Shown: one piece after another, positions 43,639-51,962 of the stretch
Numbering within the stretch: position 1 is the stretch's first letter
Layout of the letters: each line of letters opens with the position of its first letter
From: Spirosoma sordidisoli
GTDB taxonomy: Bacteria > Bacteroidota > Bacteroidia > Cytophagales > Spirosomataceae
Direction of reading: 5' to 3'
NCBI RefSeq assembly: GCF_004138325.1
Contig: NZ_SBLB01000001.1
Location: 558,001-622,000, forward strand
DNA: 64,000 bases
Position numbers and translations under genes: made by a program
Notes under the pieces: generated by a model
The model's database searches: none
Told to the model about the DNA's origin: nothing
What the model saw: only the letters and a program-made list of their open reading frames with translations

Positions 43639-46032
43639 ATGCTTCGTAATTATCTAAAAATAGCCCTCAGAAACCTGGTCAGGAACAAAGGATATGCCTT
43701 CATCAACATTGCCGGACTGACCGTCGGGATGGCCGTGGCCTTACTGATCGGACTCTGGATATTCGATGAACTATCGGTCAATACGTACCATCAGAACTAT
43801 GAGCGCATTGCCCAGGTAATGCGAACCCGGACCATTAACGGGCAGACCGAAACCAAATCGGGCCTGCCGATACCGGCCGTAAACACCCTGCGGACAACCT
43901 ACGGCGATAATTTCAGGCACGTCGTTCTGGCGTGGTGGACGAGCTGGCATACCCTGAAAGCTGGCAATCAGGTTTTCTCCAGGAGCGGCAAATTCATGAC
44001 CCCCGAAGCCCCCGACATGTTCTCTCTGGTGATGCGGCAAGGCAGTCGGGATGGGTTAAAAGAACCCGGTTCCATATTGCTGTCGGAGTCGGCAGCGAAG
44101 GCTGTATTCGGAAACGGCAATCCGCTGCACAGGACGCTGACCATCGACAACACCATGACGGTGAAAGTTACGGGGGTTTACGAGGACATACCCGCCGGCA
44201 ATAGCCTGTCTGACGTACAATTTATTGCCCCCTGGGACCTCTACTCCGCATCGACGGATTGGGTAAACGAGGCCAAAGATGACTGGACTAATACCTCGTT
44301 CGAAATTTTTGTTCAGCTCAATCCGCAGGTTACCGCCGAGGCTGTTTCGGCCAGGATCAAACCATTGCTCGTCGGCAAAAGCGAGAGCGGCCAGGCGCTG
44401 AAGCCCGAGGTTACCCTCTTCCCCATGTCCCGCTGGCATTTGCATTCAGAATGGAAAAATGGGATCAATGAAGGCGGGCGTATTCAGTTTGTCTGGCTGT
44501 TTGGCATTATCGGGCTGTTTGTGCTGGTACTGGCCTGCATCAACTTCATGAACCTGAGTACGGCCCGCTCCATGAACCGCGCCAAAGAAGTAGGCATTCG
44601 AAAAACCATCGGGTCAGGTCGGCATGAGTTGATAGCCCAGTTTTTTGGCGAGTCGCTGCTGGTTGTCACGCTGGCCTACATAGCGGCTTTGGGAGCTGTT
44701 TCGCTCACCATTCCGTTCTTCAACCAGATTGCCGACAAATCCATTCAGATACCCTGGCAGTCGCCCGTGTTCTGGCTGCTGGGTTTGGGATTCACGTTGG
44801 TAACCGGGTTACTGGCGGGCAGTTACCCGGCGCTTTACCTGTCTTCGTTCCGGCCCGTGGCCGTGCTGAAGGGTACGTTTCGGGCAGGAACTGGCGTAGC
44901 TACGCCCCGGCGGGTACTGGTCGTGCTCCAGTTTACGGTGTCAATTACCCTGATTATGGGTACACTGGTCGTTCATCACCAGATTCAACACGCCAAAAAC
45001 CGCCCCATTGGCTACAGCCGCAACGGGCTGATTTCGCTCCTGCTGAACGTGCCTGATTATGAGGACCACCGCGAAACCGTTCGAAACGAATTGATCAAAT
45101 CGGGGGCGGTACTCGACGTTGCCGAATCGGCCAGTCCACTTACTGAAGTACGATCGACAAATGGCGGTTTTGACTGGCCGGGAAAGGACCCGTCGCTTCA
45201 GGTCAATTTCGCGACCGTAGGCATATCGGCTGAGTTTGGCAAAACGGTAGGGTGGCAATTTCTGCAGGGGCATGATTTTTCCCGGCAGCTGGCTTCCGAT
45301 TCGCTGGGACTGGTCCTCAACGAATCGGCAGTAGCGTTTATGGGTCTCCGCGATGTGATCGGCCAGCCCATAAGCTGGGAGGGCGAGGGTTTTGACGTTC
45401 GGTTTCACGTCATTGGGGTCATCAAAGACATGGTCATGGACTCGCCCTATGACCCCGTAAAGCCGTCGGTTTTTTTCATCGCCCGGCAGCCCGGTAAGTT
45501 CCTGACCATGCGGTTGAACCCGGAACGGCCGGCTCAGGCGTCGCTGAGTGCCATCGGTGCTGTGTTGAAAGAGCATCTGCCCGAGGCCCCGTTCAACTAC
45601 ACGTTTGTCAACGACGAATATGACCAGAAATTTCGACGGGAGGAGCGCATCGGTCAGCTGGCCAGCCTCTTTGCCGGCCTTGCCATTTTTATTTCCTGCC
45701 TCGGCCTGTTCGGTCTGGCGTCGTTCATGGCCGAGCAGCGAACCAAAGAGATTGGCGTTCGGAAAGTACTGGGGGCGTCGGTGTTCACTGTGTGGCGGTT
45801 GTTGTCAAAGGACTTTGTATGGCTGGTGCTTATCGCGTTTGGCGTGGCTACCCCCATTGCGTATTACGTGCTCAGCAACTGGCTCCAGACGTACGAGTAC
45901 CGCACGGAGCTAAGTTGGTGGGTTTTCGCCCTGTCAGGAACGGGCGCCCTGGTGGTTACGCTACTTACGGTCAGTTTCCAAAGCGTCAAAGCAGCCCTGA
46001 TGGACCCGGTAAAGAGCTTACGGAGCGAATGA
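43639..46032 (+). CDS. FtsX/MacB-type ABC transporter permease 1
   Basis: The protein has 797 residues from the ATG at 43639 (MLRNYLKIALRNLVRNKGYAF); the TTG-initiated extension is spacer. Two MacB halves in tandem: helix (about 20-42), MacB-PCD periplasmic domain, three FtsX helices with MNRAKEVGIRKTIGSGR; then a second periplasmic domain and a second FtsX triplet with MAEQRTKEIGVRKVLGASV. The C-terminus MDPVKSLRSE is the signature of the large Bacteroidota permease family. These work with a MacB-like ATPase encoded elsewhere, in export of peptides, lipids or toxic compounds. No ATPase is adjacent. Confidence 0.9.
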   Translation: MLRNYLKIALRNLVRNKGYAFINIAGLTVGMAVALLIGLWIFDELSVNTYHQNYERIAQVMRTRTINGQTETKSGLPIPAVNTLRTTYGDNFRHVVLAWWTSWHTLKAGNQVFSRSGKFMTPEAPDMFSLVMRQGSRDGLKEPGSILLSESAAKAVFGNGNPLHRTLTIDNTMTVKVTGVYEDIPAGNSLSDVQFIAPWDLYSASTDWVNEAKDDWTNTSFEIFVQLNPQVTAEAVSARIKPLLVGKSESGQALKPEVTLFPMSRWHLHSEWKNGINEGGRIQFVWLFGIIGLFVLVLACINFMNLSTARSMNRAKEVGIRKTIGSGRHELIAQFFGESLLVVTLAYIAALGAVSLTIPFFNQIADKSIQIPWQSPVFWLLGLGFTLVTGLLAGSYPALYLSSFRPVAVLKGTFRAGTGVATPRRVLVVLQFTVSITLIMGTLVVHHQIQHAKNRPIGYSRNGLISLLLNVPDYEDHRETVRNELIKSGAVLDVAESASPLTEVRSTNGGFDWPGKDPSLQVNFATVGISAEFGKTVGWQFLQGHDFSRQLASDSLGLVLNESAVAFMGLRDVIGQPISWEGEGFDVRFHVIGVIKDMVMDSPYDPVKPSVFFIARQPGKFLTMRLNPERPAQASLSAIGAVLKEHLPEAPFNYTFVNDEYDQKFRREERIGQLASLFAGLAIFISCLGLFGLASFMAEQRTKEIGVRKVLGASVFTVWRLLSKDFVWLVLIAFGVATPIAYYVLSNWLQTYEYRTELSWWVFALSGTGALVVTLLTVSFQSVKAALMDPVKSLRSE

Positions 46033-46104
46033 GTAAACTAGTCAGGAAGCGAAGCCCCATTGAACTAACTACAGGGCTGATGCCAGCAGTGTAAAACAGA
46101 TCAG

Positions 46105-46137
46105 GAGCCATTCCGCCCCGGAATGGCTCTTTTTTTT
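46105..46137 (+). terminator. Rho-independent terminator after FtsX permease 1
   Basis: GAGCCATTCC (46105-46114) and GGAATGGCTC (46120-46129) form a perfect 10-bp stem with a 5-base loop, followed by a run of T. Confidence 0.92.
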
Positions 46138-46159
46138 ACTGTCCGACAGTGTCCGCTCT

Positions 46160-46177
46160 CTGTCCAGAAACGGACAG
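46160..46177 (+). promoter_or_regulatory. Enhancer-like inverted repeat upstream of padR/permease 2
   Basis: CTGTCCA-GAAA-CGGACAG is a 7-bp inverted repeat with one mismatch. Another half-site TGTCCG starts 21 bp upstream (46140). The centre is about 72 bp before the -24 GG at 46241, one helical turn further than in the permease 1 unit. Confidence 0.5.
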
Positions 46178-46239
46178 CCTAACCCAGTTGTATACTACAA
46201 AAACAGTCTGTTTAGCCTGGAATGCCGGTTTTCACTCTT

Positions 46240-46254
46240 TGGCAAGACATTTGA
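46240..46254 (+). promoter_or_regulatory. Sigma-54-like promoter of the padR/permease 2 unit
   Basis: TGGCAAGACATTTGA: GG, ten bases, GA. It shares the ACATTTGA block with the element at 43488. It stands 53 bp before the padR ATG. Confidence 0.45.
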
Positions 46255-46306
46255 CATACAGAAATAGATGAAATAAGTTGAATCCCATATTTCTACTTTT
46301 TATCGC

Positions 46307-46642
46307 ATGAGACGGAGCGATTTGGGCGAGTTTGAAGAGGTGGTTTTATTAGCCGTAGCTGTACTGTCTCCAAAAGCCTATTCGGTCGTTATTGCCGAGG
46401 TGCTCGAGCAGGAAACGGGCCAGCTGGTAAGTACCGGAGCGGTTCATGCGGCCCTGCAGCGGCTGGAACAGAAAGGATATCTCTCCTCTCATTTGGGCGA
46501 AGCAACCCCCGAACGCGGTGGGCGCCGGAAGCGGCTCTTCACCGTTACTCCCCTGGGCGGACGCATCCTGAGTGAGGTACAGTCGGTCCGCAGCCGGCTC
46601 TGGGAACGAATCGTACCTCAAACGATCCTGACATGGAGTTAA
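46307..46642 (+). CDS. PadR-family transcriptional regulator
   Basis: The protein has 111 residues with a winged helix (LGEFEEVVLLAVAVLSPKAYSVVIAEVLEQETGQLVSTGAVHAALQRLEQKGYLSSHLGEATPERGGRRKRLFTVT; only its motifs are meaningful: the GAVHAALQRLEQKGYL recognition helix and the wing GGRRKRLFTVTPLG). It is a short PadR-s1-type protein with one C-terminal dimerisation helix. Its stop lies 12 bp before the permease 2 gene, and such PadR/permease pairs are a recognised Bacteroidota arrangement; it probably represses that permease. Confidence 0.9.
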   Translation: MRRSDLGEFEEVVLLAVAVLSPKAYSVVIAEVLEQETGQLVSTGAVHAALQRLEQKGYLSSHLGEATPERGGRRKRLFTVTPLGGRILSEVQSVRSRLWERIVPQTILTWS

Positions 46643-46654
46643 TCCCAGAGCCGT

Positions 46655-49282
46655 ATGGAACCTAACCCAGGCAAAACCCCGCCCCGCTGGCCCGACAAAC
46701 TGCTCAGCTGGCTGGTAGCACCGCACCTGCGCGAAGAAGTGCTGGGCGACCTCCATGAGCGGTACCACCGGCGTTTGCTGCGGCAGGGTGAAGCCAGGGC
46801 CCGCCAAACGTACTGGCGGGAGGTGCTGGCCTATATGCGCCCCTCCTTTATTCGACGTCAAACAACTGGCCAACAGGCCGGGCTCTTTTCATCACCTCAT
46901 TTACTCAATCCTGATATGTTACGCAACTATTTCAAAACCGCCTGGCGCAGTCTGCTCAACAACAAATTCTATTCCCTGATCAATATAACGGGACTGACCG
47001 TCGGACTGGCGGTGGGTATCTTGATTCTGCTGTGGGTTCAGGACGAATTAAGTTTTGACCGCTTCCATCGGCAGGCCACGTCAATTTACCGGCTCGAGAA
47101 TCGGGTCGGTACCGGCACCAGCCAGCAAATCTGGACAACGACTGTAGCCCCCATAGCCAGCTTTGCCAAACGCGAGGTTCCCGACGTAAAAGATGCTGTT
47201 CGGCTGGTCTATAACAACAGCTATACGCTGTTCACCTACCGGAACAAGAGCATTCAGGAGCAGCGGTCGCACTTTACGGACCCGGCTTTTTTCTCAGTAT
47301 TCGACTTTCCGCTCATTCAGGGCGATCCGGCTAATCCATTTCCCGACGACCAGTCTGTCGTGATGACCCAGACTACGGCTAAACGCTATTTTGGCGCCGA
47401 AAACCCCATTGGTAAAGTATTGAGGTCGACCAACAAAACGTATTTTACCGTTACGGGGGTTATTCGTGATATACCCAAAAACTCATCCATAACCGGGGAT
47501 CTGTTCCTGCCCGTTTCCCGCTTGTTCAACGACATGTATACCACCCGTAAAGATGGTAAAACCAAGGACAATGATTTCTCACAGTTCATGTATGACACCT
47601 ATCTGTTGCTACAACCCGGCGCTGCGGTGGCGGGCCTGACCGATAAACTGCGTACCATCCACCTCCGCAACAAACCCGATGATACGGACCTCACCTATCT
47701 GCTGCTGCCCCTTCCCGACATGCACCTGTACAGAGCCGACGGCGGTAGCGGCAGTATAGAAACGGTTCGGATGTTCGGGATCGTTGCCTTGTTGATTCTG
47801 GTCATTGCCTGCATCAACTATGTGAACCTCTCCACGGCTCGCTCCATGCTTCGATCGAAGGAGGTGAGCATGCGGAAAATCGTTGGCGCGGCCCGAACCC
47901 AACTCTTCCTTCAGTTCCTGATTGAAACGGCGTTGCTGTTCGTGATTGCCGCCGGACTGGCCGTTGGGCTGGTGCTGGCTCTGACTCCCGCCTACAACCA
48001 GCTTTCGGGCAAAGACCTGAGATTGAGCCTTGGCAACGTCTCAATCTGGCTGGTCATTGGGCTTACTATTGCGGGTACGCTGGCTCTCTCGAGCCTTTAC
48101 CCCGCTATATTGCTGTCCTCGTTTGAGCCGCTAAAAGCCCTGAAAGGAAAGGTATCGTCTCGACTCAGCGAAGCCTCGTTCCGCAAAGTGCTGGTCGTGG
48201 TGCAGTTCGCGGTTTCCGTCATGCTGATTGCCGGTACGTTTATTATCGGCCATCAGTTGAAGTACATCCGCTCCAAAGAACTGGGCTACGATAAATCGCA
48301 TGTATTTGGCTTTTTCATGCGCGATATGCGGACTCATTACGAGGCTGTAAAGGCTGAACTGCTAGGGCAGCCCGGCGTTTCAGGCGTTACCAGAGCCAGC
48401 GACAATATCGTTCAGATAAACTATCAGACCGGCGACAATGCCTGGGATGGGAAACAGACCGGCGAAACCATGATGATGCGGCCGGTAGCCATTGATAAAG
48501 ACTTCATTCCTTTTTTTAACATGAAGTTGCAGGCAGGGTCAAACTTCACGGGGGCCGTTGCCGATTCGTTGCATTTTATCCTGAACGAAACCGCAGTCAA
48601 AGCCGCCCGGCTCCAGAATCCGATCGGCAAACGGTTCCGGCTCTGGACGCATACCGGTACCATTATCGGCGTTGTCAAAGACTTCCACTTTGCATCGATG
48701 AAGCAGAAGATCGAGCCCGCCGTATTTTATTATGCGCCCGACCAGATGGGTACGATTTACGTCAAAACAACTGGCAAAAACGCCGATCAGGTCATTGCTT
48801 CAGCCCAGCGTTCCTGGAAACAATATAATTCCGGGTACCCGTTCGAGTTTTCGTTTCTGGACGATGTATTCGACAATCTCTACAAGTCTGAGCAGCAAAC
48901 CGGCCTTCTGTTTACGCTTTTCTCATCCATCGCCATTCTAATCAGTTGCCTGGGCCTGTTTGGGCTGGCCGCCTACACAGCCCAGGTACGCACCCGCGAA
49001 ATTGGGGTTCGGAAGGTGTTGGGAGCTAGTATAAGCAGCGTTATTCAACTGCTGGCCAAAGACTTTATCAAGCTGGTCCTTATTGCCATAGTCATCGCTA
49101 TCCCTGTAGCCTGGTGGACCATGAATCAGTGGTTACAGGCCTTTGCGTACCGGATTGACCTGGCCTGGTGGATGTTCGGGCTGGCCGGTCTACTGGCTCT
49201 GGGCGTTGCCTTGCTGACGGTCAGTTTCCAAAGTATCAAGGCAGCCCTGATGGACCCGGTAAAGAGTTTACGGAGCGAATGA
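46655..49282 (+). CDS. FtsX/MacB-type permease 2 with N-terminal prefix domain
   Basis: The protein has 875 residues. Residues 1-85 form the 'permease prefix domain' (PPRWPDKLLSWLVAPHL, EEVLGDLHERYHRRLLRQGEARARQTYWREVLAYMRP), absent from permease 1. From MLRNYFKTAWRSLLNNKFYSL onward it is a double MacB permease with helix, periplasmic domain and FtsX triplet repeated; coupling segments MLRSKEVSMRKIVGAAR and VRTREIGVRKVLGASI. It ends MDPVKSLRSE. The prefix domain occurs in permeases encoded after PadR regulators, so the two may interact. The last 68 bases are nearly identical to permease 1. Confidence 0.9.
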   Translation: MEPNPGKTPPRWPDKLLSWLVAPHLREEVLGDLHERYHRRLLRQGEARARQTYWREVLAYMRPSFIRRQTTGQQAGLFSSPHLLNPDMLRNYFKTAWRSLLNNKFYSLINITGLTVGLAVGILILLWVQDELSFDRFHRQATSIYRLENRVGTGTSQQIWTTTVAPIASFAKREVPDVKDAVRLVYNNSYTLFTYRNKSIQEQRSHFTDPAFFSVFDFPLIQGDPANPFPDDQSVVMTQTTAKRYFGAENPIGKVLRSTNKTYFTVTGVIRDIPKNSSITGDLFLPVSRLFNDMYTTRKDGKTKDNDFSQFMYDTYLLLQPGAAVAGLTDKLRTIHLRNKPDDTDLTYLLLPLPDMHLYRADGGSGSIETVRMFGIVALLILVIACINYVNLSTARSMLRSKEVSMRKIVGAARTQLFLQFLIETALLFVIAAGLAVGLVLALTPAYNQLSGKDLRLSLGNVSIWLVIGLTIAGTLALSSLYPAILLSSFEPLKALKGKVSSRLSEASFRKVLVVVQFAVSVMLIAGTFIIGHQLKYIRSKELGYDKSHVFGFFMRDMRTHYEAVKAELLGQPGVSGVTRASDNIVQINYQTGDNAWDGKQTGETMMMRPVAIDKDFIPFFNMKLQAGSNFTGAVADSLHFILNETAVKAARLQNPIGKRFRLWTHTGTIIGVVKDFHFASMKQKIEPAVFYYAPDQMGTIYVKTTGKNADQVIASAQRSWKQYNSGYPFEFSFLDDVFDNLYKSEQQTGLLFTLFSSIAILISCLGLFGLAAYTAQVRTREIGVRKVLGASISSVIQLLAKDFIKLVLIAIVIAIPVAWWTMNQWLQAFAYRIDLAWWMFGLAGLLALGVALLTVSFQSIKAALMDPVKSLRSE

Positions 49283-49392
49283 ATGGAGAGTGACGCCCGG
49301 CCGGTTTTTCTCAGCACTGCGTTACGACGTCATTAATTGCCTATTTTTAACGGTTCATTAACAAACCCGTGTACCCCTCTCCACTCAGTCTG

Positions 49393-51519
49393 ATGAAATT
49401 TGGATTAACACTTTTAGCCCTGACGACCCTTATGACCGCCTTCACGTCTGGCGTCGTAGTCGATCCGCCGACGTCGAACCCGTTTTTCAGCACGTACAAT
49501 ACACCCTTTGGTGTGCCACCCTTTGACCAGATCAAGCCCGAGCACTTTGAGCCGGCGATCGAAGAAGGCATCCGGCAACAAACGACCGAGATCACGGCCA
49601 TTACGCAACAGACCGCAGCGCCCACCTTTGCCAACACCATTGAGGCTGTCGAAACCAGTGGCGACCTGCTGCGCCGGGTCAATACGGTACTGGGAAACCT
49701 GAACGGGGCCAACACCAACGATCAGCTGCAGAAAATTGCCCAGACGGTGGCCCCGAAACTGGCTAAGCACAGCGACGACATCATGCTCAACCCGGTATTG
49801 TTCAGCCGGGTGAAGGCTGTTTACGAAAGCCGTACCAAACTTAAACTGTCGGGCGATCAGCAGCGGCTGCTCGAGAAGATGTATAAAAATTTCGTGCGCA
49901 ACGGGGCGGCTCTGACTACCGACAAACAGGACCGGCTGCGGCAGATCAACGGCGAGCTATCGGTGCTGACGCTGAAGTTCGGCCAGAACCTGCTCGCCGA
50001 AAACAACGCCTACGCGCTGGTCATCGACAAAACCGACGACCTCAGCGGGTTACCGGCCTCGGTTGTAGCCGGTGCGGCCGACGAAGCGAAGAAGCGAAAA
50101 CTGGGCGATGGCAAATGGGTCTTCACGCTGCAGAATCCGAGTATCATGCCGTTTCTGCAATACGCCGACAACCGGGCTCTCCGCGAAAAACTGTTCCGGG
50201 CCTACCTGGAACGGGGCAACCACAACGACGAACACGATAACAAGGCCATCATGGCCAAGATGGTAGCGCTCCGGGCCGAAAAAGCGCAGTTGCTGGGCTA
50301 CGACAGCCACGCAGCCTACGGACTCGAAGAAAGCATGGCCCAGACGCCCGAGAAAGTAGCTCAGTTGCTGAACCAGCTCTGGTCGGCCACGGTGCCCGTT
50401 GCGAAACAGGAGGCCGCCGATCTGCAGGCCATGATGGACCGAACGGGTAAAGGCGAGAAACTGGCCAGTTGGGACTGGCGCTACTACGCCGAGAAACTGC
50501 GCAAGGAAAAATACGCGCTCGATGAACAGGAGCTACGGCCTTACTTCTCGCTGGAGAATGTGCGCGAGGGAATTTTCACCCTGACCAACCGGCTCTACGG
50601 CCTTCGGTTCGAGCGCCGTACCGATGTGCCGACCTATCACAAAGAAGCAGTTGCCTACGAAGTAAAAGAAGCCGACGGGCGGCACCTCGGGTTGATGTAT
50701 ATGGATTTTCACCCACGGGCCAGCAAACGCGGTGGCGCCTGGATGACCAGCTACCGGCGGCAGGAAGTGGAAAACGGCAGGAAAATTACGCCGGTCGTTT
50801 CCATCGTCTGTAACTTCTCCAAACCCACCGGCAACGCACCGGCCCTGCTGACGCTGGACGAGACCACCACGTTTTTCCATGAGTTCGGTCATGCCCTGCA
50901 CGGACTGTTATCCAACGTTCATTACGGGAGTCAGTCCGGTACGTCGGTACCCCGCGATTTTGTGGAGCTGCCGTCGCAGATTATGGAGAATTGGGCCGTT
51001 GAACCCGATATGCTCAGGTTGTTTGCCAAACATTACCAGACCGGCGCGGTAATTCCCGATGCGCTGATCGACAAGATCAAAAAGAGCAGTCTGTTCAACC
51101 AGGGGTTCGAAACTAGTGAATACCTGGCCGCGTCGCTGCTCGACATGGCTTACCATACCCTGAAGCCGGGCCAGACGCCTACCGATGTGCTCGCCTTCGA
51201 GAAACAGGCCATGGACAAAATCGGGCTGATCGATCAGATTCCCCCGCGTTACCGGAGTACCTACTTCCAGCACATCTTCGCCGGTGGCTACTCGGCCGGG
51301 TATTACAGCTATATCTGGTCGGCGGTACTCGATGCCGATGCCTTTGAGGTATTTAAGCAAAAAGGGCTGTTCGACCCCAAGTCGGCGCAGTCGTTCCGTA
51401 AAAACGTTCTCGAGAAAGGCGGCACCGAAGATCCGATGACGCTGTACCGCAACTTCCGGGGAGCCGAACCCGACATCAAACCCCTGCTTCGCCGGCGCGG
51501 GTTGATGAAGGATGTATAG
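49393..51519 (+). CDS. M3-family metallopeptidase (Dcp/oligopeptidase A-like)
   Basis: The protein has 708 residues from the ATG at 49393, which gives a signal peptide (MKFGLTLLALTTLMTAFTSG); a GTG at 49369 would add eight unconserved residues. The zinc motif HEFGH is in TTFFHEFGHALHGLLSNVHYGSQSG, followed by GTSVPRDFVELPSQIMENW, with YSYIWSAVLDADAFEVF near the end, all typical of peptidyl-dipeptidase Dcp and oligopeptidase A. It would trim peptides in the periplasm. Independent gene with a terminator after it. Confidence 0.93.
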   Translation: MKFGLTLLALTTLMTAFTSGVVVDPPTSNPFFSTYNTPFGVPPFDQIKPEHFEPAIEEGIRQQTTEITAITQQTAAPTFANTIEAVETSGDLLRRVNTVLGNLNGANTNDQLQKIAQTVAPKLAKHSDDIMLNPVLFSRVKAVYESRTKLKLSGDQQRLLEKMYKNFVRNGAALTTDKQDRLRQINGELSVLTLKFGQNLLAENNAYALVIDKTDDLSGLPASVVAGAADEAKKRKLGDGKWVFTLQNPSIMPFLQYADNRALREKLFRAYLERGNHNDEHDNKAIMAKMVALRAEKAQLLGYDSHAAYGLEESMAQTPEKVAQLLNQLWSATVPVAKQEAADLQAMMDRTGKGEKLASWDWRYYAEKLRKEKYALDEQELRPYFSLENVREGIFTLTNRLYGLRFERRTDVPTYHKEAVAYEVKEADGRHLGLMYMDFHPRASKRGGAWMTSYRRQEVENGRKITPVVSIVCNFSKPTGNAPALLTLDETTTFFHEFGHALHGLLSNVHYGSQSGTSVPRDFVELPSQIMENWAVEPDMLRLFAKHYQTGAVIPDALIDKIKKSSLFNQGFETSEYLAASLLDMAYHTLKPGQTPTDVLAFEKQAMDKIGLIDQIPPRYRSTYFQHIFAGGYSAGYYSYIWSAVLDADAFEVFKQKGLFDPKSAQSFRKNVLEKGGTEDPMTLYRNFRGAEPDIKPLLRRRGLMKDV

Positions 51520-51543
51520 CCATTTAACTGGCGAACATCCAGG

Positions 51544-51574
51544 AAAAGGAGATCCGGGCGGGTCTCCTTTTTTA
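51544..51574 (+). terminator. Rho-independent terminator after the M3 peptidase
   Basis: AAAAGGAGA and TCTCCTTTT arms (51544-51552, 51563-51571) around a GC-rich centre, followed by T's; it overlaps the end of the small minus-strand ORF. Confidence 0.8.
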
Positions 51575-51757
51575 TTGTTTACGGGCCAGCTCGTTGATCG
51601 AACCGGCGCTGTGGAGGCCGGCAAACAGGGCCTCTCCAAACGGTATCGCCACCGCAACGATCACCGCCAGTACCCATCCCGCCGAAAGCAAAAGTGGATG
51701 TACCGGCCTTTCAGACACAGGAATATTTTCCTGAAAATCAGCTTTATCGGCTCGCAT
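51572..51757 (-). CDS. Possible small single-pass membrane protein
   Basis: The predicted product has 61 residues with one convincing transmembrane helix (about 23-45, LLSAGWVLAVIVAVAIPFGEAL) between charged ends (MRADKADFQENIPVSERP; INELARKQ). It sits alone in a 443-bp gap, opposite to both neighbours, with its stop at the terminator of the M3 gene. The hydrophobic pattern argues for a real gene, but no promoter or family is recognised. Confidence 0.45.
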   Translation of the reverse strand: MRADKADFQENIPVSERPVHPLLLSAGWVLAVIVAVAIPFGEALFAGLHSAGSINELARKQ

Positions 51758-51962
51758 ATTTCGGTTCAGTTAAGGCATATCAGATCAGCATACACGTGGT
51801 AATATAGGATAATCCGCAGCTTTTTGCCTGACGTTCACCCGATTCCTGGCGAAAAGTTACTAACGAACAGATTGACGGCTCATGTGGCCGTTCAGCGGGT
51901 CTGTTTTGGATGAAACTCCGTTTATGAACAACTTGCGGCCTTACTTCCTACGCTGACTCAGT

